In this document: positions 60,703 through 64,000 of the stretch, in pieces
How the letters are laid out: each line of letters begins with the position of its first letter
How positions within the stretch are numbered: the first letter of the stretch is position 1
Assembly (NCBI RefSeq): GCF_002157355.1
Contig: NZ_LYMK01000015.1
Span: forward strand, 1 to 64,000
Length of the DNA stretch: 64,000 nucleotides
Origin: Variovorax sp. JS1663
GTDB lineage: Bacteria > Pseudomonadota > Gammaproteobacteria > Burkholderiales > Burkholderiaceae_C
Direction: 5' to 3'
The notes under the pieces: generated by a model
Databases searched by the model: none
What the model was told of the DNA's origin: nothing
Seen by the model: the letters and a program-made list of their open reading frames with translations, nothing else
Made by a program: the position numbers and the translations under genes

Positions 60703-61158
60703 ATGAAAGTCGCCTCGCGTCACTGCCTCGCAGCGATCTCCATCGGAGTAGGTCTCGCGCAACCCGTCGCGGCGCAACTCCTGCCATGCGAGGCAAGCCT
60801 CGACTACCGGATTGATTTCAACGTAAGCCCCGTGACCATTCGCTGGCTTGCCGCAGTTCGTGGCGTCGATTGCACCCAGGCCCGTTGCTTGGTCTATGCT
60901 GACATCGACCTCGAAATCACGATGGAATCCCGCCGGGGACGATCAAAAGTTTATGAGGCGAGGAAGGGATCCAATTTCGATGAAAGAAATAGATCCATCG
61001 AGAAGACGAGCAACGGATCACTGTTGAAATCCGAAAACAACGCGCTTCTTCCGCTCGATTGTGTCGCATATACGAGAGACGGTTCCGGTAGCTGTGACAT
61101 CCGCGAGGTACGCCGCGAGTTGACGTGCAAGTACAACCCAGCCCAAGGACCAAGATAG
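60703..61158 (+). CDS. Exported hypothetical protein in the prophage
   Basis: 151 residues. A signal peptide (HCLAAISIGVGLAQPVAAQ) and five cysteines in the mature part (LLPCEASLDY, GVDCTQARCLVYADI, LPLDCVAYT, GSCDIREV). GC is lower than flanking host DNA. TTGGAGG precedes the ATG at 60703. It may be a lysogenic-conversion cargo gene. Function unknown. Confidence 0.55.
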   Translation: MKVASRHCLAAISIGVGLAQPVAAQLLPCEASLDYRIDFNVSPVTIRWLAAVRGVDCTQARCLVYADIDLEITMESRRGRSKVYEARKGSNFDERNRSIEKTSNGSLLKSENNALLPLDCVAYTRDGSGSCDIREVRRELTCKYNPAQGPR

Positions 61159-61219
61159 ATCCTTCAATATCTTTGCCCGCGGCATTGGAAGATTGGGTCG
61201 TAATTTGGAGGCAATCCGT

Positions 61220-61564
61220 ATGAGATACCGAGGAGTAGCGATTCCAGTTTCCGTTGCCATTCCGTTGTTCCTGACCATCGTTGCACACGCACAAAGCAAA
61301 GGTATCGGCGAATCGGCTACCGAGGCTGCTGACAGGGCCAGCGTCAATAGCCCAACTCGCCCTCTAACCAAGCCTCCGGACCAGAACCTCAGGCTGCCGC
61401 CCCCAGGAACTCCGGCCGCCTCGTGGAGCGCTGAACAACGCACTAGATACTCGCCCGGGGCAGCAATCGTTCGAGAACCCGAAAATAAGCCTTACCAAGA
61501 TTCGATCACGCGAAGCCGGGAATCTGCCCGGGAAATTTTGGACGCTGCGAAAAAGGGAAAATGA
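61220..61564 (+). CDS. Exported hypothetical protein in the prophage
   Basis: 114 residues. Signal peptide VAIPVSVAIPLFLTIVAHAQ, then a polar Pro-rich mature part (RPLTKPPDQNLRLPPPGTPA) with no domain. GGAGG precedes the ATG. It lies directly after another exported protein and may be co-transcribed. Unknown. Confidence 0.5.
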   Translation: MRYRGVAIPVSVAIPLFLTIVAHAQSKGIGESATEAADRASVNSPTRPLTKPPDQNLRLPPPGTPAASWSAEQRTRYSPGAAIVREPENKPYQDSITRSRESAREILDAAKKGK

Positions 61565-61665
61565 CTGGCTCACATAGGTGATCTACGCAGCCACACGACA
61601 GAGGTGCTATCAGTCCCGTTAAGCACCAACTTTCCAAGTCGCCGGGCAGCGGCTGAGCAATCGCG

Positions 61666-62229
61666 CTATCTCGCACCGTTCTGTTGGGCAATCTTTCGCA
61701 CCGCGTCTCCGCTGGCCTTGCTGCCAGCGCTGGAGCCCAGCCAGTAGTTGCACACCTGGCCGAAGGCGATCGACAGCGCGCCGAACATGACGTTCAGCAA
61801 CTGGAAGGCGTTAGGGGGCAGGTCCGTCGGCACGATGAACAGGCGGTAGATGCAGAAGAAGTAGCCCGACACGATCAGGGTCGAGACCACCGGTGCACCC
61901 CAGGCGATGCCCGAGCCCGCCTTCGCCAGCGCGACGGTCTGCTGCCTGGCGCTGCTGGTGTCCTGCAGGCCGGCGGCCTCGCGGGCTTGCTCGATGCGCG
62001 CGAGCTCGATCGTCAGCGCATTCTCGGCCTGCTTGATCGCCACCACCTGTTCAGGGCCCAGGCGTCCCGACGACAGCGCCGCCGCAATGTCGGCTTCAGT
62101 CGCGTCACGATTGCCCAGCAGCGCGGCGCCGAGCTCGGCCACCGCCGCGCCGATCAGCGGGCCGCCCAGCACCGTACCAAGCGCAGGCGCCACGCCGGCA
62201 ACCAGGCGCTTCCAGTCGAAGTCAGGCAT
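61666..62229 (-). CDS. Phage holin (3TM type, GTA_holin-like)
   Basis: 187 residues. WKRLVAGVAPALGTVLGGPL is the first part, then a helical stretch, then two C-terminal membrane segments (WGAPVVSTLIVSGYFFCIYR, FGALSIAFGQVCNYWLGSS). GGAGG six bases before 62229 chooses this ATG over the one at 62235. Holins permeabilise the inner membrane so that the endolysin can reach the cell wall. Overlaps the lysozyme gene by 8 bases. Confidence 0.85.
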   Translation of the reverse strand: MPDFDWKRLVAGVAPALGTVLGGPLIGAAVAELGAALLGNRDATEADIAAALSSGRLGPEQVVAIKQAENALTIELARIEQAREAAGLQDTSSARQQTVALAKAGSGIAWGAPVVSTLIVSGYFFCIYRLFIVPTDLPPNAFQLLNVMFGALSIAFGQVCNYWLGSSAGSKASGDAVRKIAQQNGAR

Positions 62230-62713
62230 GGGCATCCTCCAGGCGCACGAGGTTGGCTGCTACGCGCCGCGTCCAGCCTCGGCCGAAGGCACCCCAGGTA
62301 GGCTGGTCAGTCATGAACTGCAGCCGCACGCCGGCATACCGCGCTGGCGCCAGGGCGTCGGCCTGCGCAACCGCGCGCAGCGTGGCCGGCCCGATGACAC
62401 CGTCCGGAGCGGCGCCGACCACGCGCTGCAGCCACTTCACCGCCTGCTGCACGCCACTGTTCACGGCTGCGTCGAAGACGTCGAAGCGCAGGCCCTCGGG
62501 CAGCTCGTCTGCGCGGATCGGCGCCCAGTACAGGTCACGGTAGATCTGCTTCGCCTTCTCGCGCGACAGCCCCCGCATGTCGCCCAGGTAGCCATTCGCG
62601 CGGGCGACCTTCGCCGTGACGCCCCACATCGTCTCTTGGCCCGGGTCGCTGGGATGGTTGGAGTAGCCGCCCTCGTGGCCGAGCAGGCGATCGAACGCTT
62701 CGTCGAAGTTCAT
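62222..62713 (-). CDS. Phage endolysin, glycoside hydrolase family 108
   Basis: 163 residues. FDRLLGHEGGYSNHPSDPGQ is the GH108 catalytic signature with its Glu, then TMWGVTAKVARANGY. The C-terminal has a peptidoglycan-binding-like region (LQRVVGAAPDGVIGPATLRA). It degrades peptidoglycan for lysis. Confidence 0.9.
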   Translation of the reverse strand: MNFDEAFDRLLGHEGGYSNHPSDPGQETMWGVTAKVARANGYLGDMRGLSREKAKQIYRDLYWAPIRADELPEGLRFDVFDAAVNSGVQQAVKWLQRVVGAAPDGVIGPATLRAVAQADALAPARYAGVRLQFMTDQPTWGAFGRGWTRRVAANLVRLEDAHA

Positions 62714-62910
62714 TGGGTGTTTCCTTCTTGCATGTACCAAACTGCGGCCTGCAGGCGCGACGCCACGTCGATGCGGTCGAAGAGCCGGCCGACGTGGTTC
62801 TTCACGGTGTAGAAGCTCAGGCCCAGTTCGCGGGCAATCTGCTTGTTGTTGAGACCATTCACGATCAGCATGAGAACGTCGCGCTCACGGCGTGTCAGTT
62901 CGGTTTTCAC
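62710..62910 (-). CDS. Stand-alone LuxR-type helix-turn-helix protein in the lysis cassette
   Basis: 66 residues, consisting of little more than the GerE/LuxR domain: LTRRERDVLMLIVNGLNNKQ, IARELGLSFYTVKNHVGRLF. No receiver or ligand domain. It overlaps the endolysin start (ATGA) and the end of the upstream membrane-protein gene. A regulator here is odd; it could control lysis timing. Confidence 0.75.
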   Translation of the reverse strand: MKTELTRRERDVLMLIVNGLNNKQIARELGLSFYTVKNHVGRLFDRIDVASRLQAAVWYMQEGNTQ

Positions 62911-63217
62911 GCCTGTTCCTTGGGGTGTAGGGCATCAGGTCGGCCCATTGGCTGGGCGTCAGGTACACCTTGGGCTTGATCCAGCCGAGACGCTCCAACG
63001 CGGGGCGCCAGAACTTCTTCCAACAGAACTCCAGCAAGCACGCGATGCTGAAGAGCGCGGCCGCTGCGCTGGCGATGTTCGGCCAGGTGATCACGAGCAG
63101 GTCGGCGAAGATGCTCTGCGCCTTCGCGCCGGCATCGATCACCTGCGCACCGGTCGCCGAGGCGATAGCGGCCGTGGCCTTTGCGACGGGCATGCTGATG
63201 TCGTTGGGATCAGCCAT
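62885..63217 (-). CDS. Small phage membrane protein
   Basis: 110 residues. One strong membrane segment (ITWPNIASAAAALFSIACLL) followed by a basic region EFCWKKFWRPALERLG. GGGGAGG precedes the ATG at 63217. Position next to holin and endolysin suggests an accessory lysis protein. Not identified. Confidence 0.6.
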   Translation of the reverse strand: MADPNDISMPVAKATAAIASATGAQVIDAGAKAQSIFADLLVITWPNIASAAAALFSIACLLEFCWKKFWRPALERLGWIKPKVYLTPSQWADLMPYTPRNRRENRTDTP

Positions 63218-63561
63218 CACGCGCCCTCCCCGGCAGCAGCCTTCATCTGGTCCATGAGGCGCTGCGCAGCTTCAAGGTGCGCGGTCAACGTGGCCTGCAT
63301 GGCCTCGATTGCCTCGCCCTTAGTCGGCTCTGCCGGCGCCGCCGCCTCGGGTGTCGGCTCGGGCTCCGGCAGCGGCCGCACTTCCCATGCGTCCTTCTCG
63401 GGCAGGTAGTAGGGCCACTCGACCGCGTTGTCGTGCGACGGTGGCGCGTTCTTGCTGGCCCAGGCGGGCACCAGCACCACGCCGGGCTGCAGCTGGTCGT
63501 ACTCAGCGGGAACGCCGCCGGTGTAGGCGAGCGTGTTGGGGTGGTAGCAGAAGACGTACAT
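63217..63561 (-). CDS. Phage hypothetical protein next to the tail fibre
   Basis: 114 residues: YVFCYHPNTLAYTGGVPAEY, WASKNAPPSHDNAVEWPYYL, then a Glu/Pro-rich stretch and a coiled-coil-like end. It occupies the place of tail-fibre assembly chaperones. It may be one, but the family is not recognised. Starts 10 bases after the fibre gene stop. Confidence 0.6.
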   Translation of the reverse strand: MYVFCYHPNTLAYTGGVPAEYDQLQPGVVLVPAWASKNAPPSHDNAVEWPYYLPEKDAWEVRPLPEPEPTPEAAAPAEPTKGEAIEAMQATLTAHLEAAQRLMDQMKAAAGEGA

Positions 63562-63571
63562 GGCGCGCCTC

Positions 63572-64000
63572 TCAGAACTTCATGTAGTAGGGATAGGCCA
63601 CGTTCCGCGGGTGGCCGTCGCTCGCACCCTGGCTCTGGATGCTGATACCCGTTCCGTTGGCGACGATCGCGATGCCGGTCGCGCGGAAGTCGGTCACCAC
63701 GTTGTGCGCGTGATTGCCCGCGCCGCTGGTGGTCAACGAGGTGGCCTGCGCGACTGGAGATGCCCCGCCGGCCGTGAAGACGGTGTTCACCGCCCCTGTG
63801 TAGGGGTGGTCATGGAAGCCTTGTGCATCCGTGCTGCCGGCGTGCTGGTGAGTCGGATCGCTCACCGCGTGGCCATGCCCGGAGTCGTTGATTCCGTGGT
63901 TGTGCGTCACGTTGGCATGGTCTTGGAACACGCCCAGCACTCGCGAGACATCGATCCCTCGCGACTCATCGAGGCCCCGCGTGAAGACCCCGCGCAGATC
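63572..64000 (-). CDS. Phage tail fibre/collar protein, C-terminal part; 5' end beyond right edge
   Basis: The frame is open from the right edge. It begins DLRGVFTRGLDESRGIDVSR, typical of phage tail collar/fibre C-terminal regions, then a His-rich part with NHGINDSGHGHAVSDPTHQH and the closing HPRNVAYPYYMKF. Such His-rich segments bind metal in trimeric fibres such as T4 gp12. It would determine host binding. Confidence 0.85.
   Translation of the reverse strand, partial: DLRGVFTRGLDESRGIDVSRVLGVFQDHANVTHNHGINDSGHGHAVSDPTHQHAGSTDAQGFHDHPYTGAVNTVFTAGGASPVAQATSLTTSGAGNHAHNVVTDFRATGIAIVANGTGISIQSQGASDGHPRNVAYPYYMKF

Overview
The window is GC-rich, densely coded chromosomal DNA from a betaproteobacterium. 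The closest fit is family Comamonadaceae, probably Variovorax or a near relative. This rests on gene content and order: an ACC deaminase gene divergent from its Lrp-type regulator, a urease cluster with a HupE/UreJ gene between ureA and ureB, the rph / phosphatase / kinase / yicC / gmk / rpoZ / spoT / greB block, and several short GC-rich interspersed repeats. No similarity search was possible, so the genus is an inference.

Layout. (1) 1-3025: N-terminal part of a large autotransporter, running off the left edge. (2) 3302-15521: a locus apparently devoted to D-amino acids. A leftward operon encodes a dipeptide-type ABC transporter, a PLP enzyme of the D-serine dehydratase-like family, an RpiR/SIS regulator and an N-acyl-D-amino-acid deacylase. 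A RidA gene, an M23 peptidase and a DadA-type dehydrogenase follow. The deacylase is broken: its centre is replaced by the 3' end of another gene with its terminator, and it has a second frameshift. (3) 15686-20445: a hybrid sensor kinase and the LolC/LolD lipoprotein exporter. (4) 20481-26303: rpfE-like, recJ, a Nudix hydrolase and three hypotheticals. (5) 26345-35953: a two-component pair whose kinase is fused to an NCS1-type transporter, divergent from ureA-ureJ-ureB-ureC-ureE-ureF-ureG. No ureD is present. (6) 36098-48417: DUF1488, an aspartate-racemase-like protein, acetolactate synthase with a divergent Lrp regulator, acdR/acdS, acyl-CoA dehydrogenase with a divergent LysR regulator, and a cluster of signal-transduction genes. 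(7) 48480-58745: tRNA-Ser and housekeeping genes ending in rpoZ, spoT and greB. (8) 58803-64000: the left end of a prophage. It begins at a 3' fragment of a tRNA-Arg gene and holds small unknown genes around a near-consensus SOS box, then a leftward lysis and tail-fibre module cut by the right edge.

How the genes work together. The D-amino-acid locus would import short peptides or N-acylated D-amino acids, process them with the PLP enzyme and DadA, and clear reactive enamines with RidA. Palindromes in the dppA/ridA intergenic region are candidate RpiR operators. The urease genes supply structural subunits, nickel uptake and three of the four usual accessory proteins. The transporter-kinase fusion next to them may couple a nitrogenous substrate to their expression. 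spoT, rpoZ and greB lie together at the end of the housekeeping block, all acting on transcription or the stringent response.
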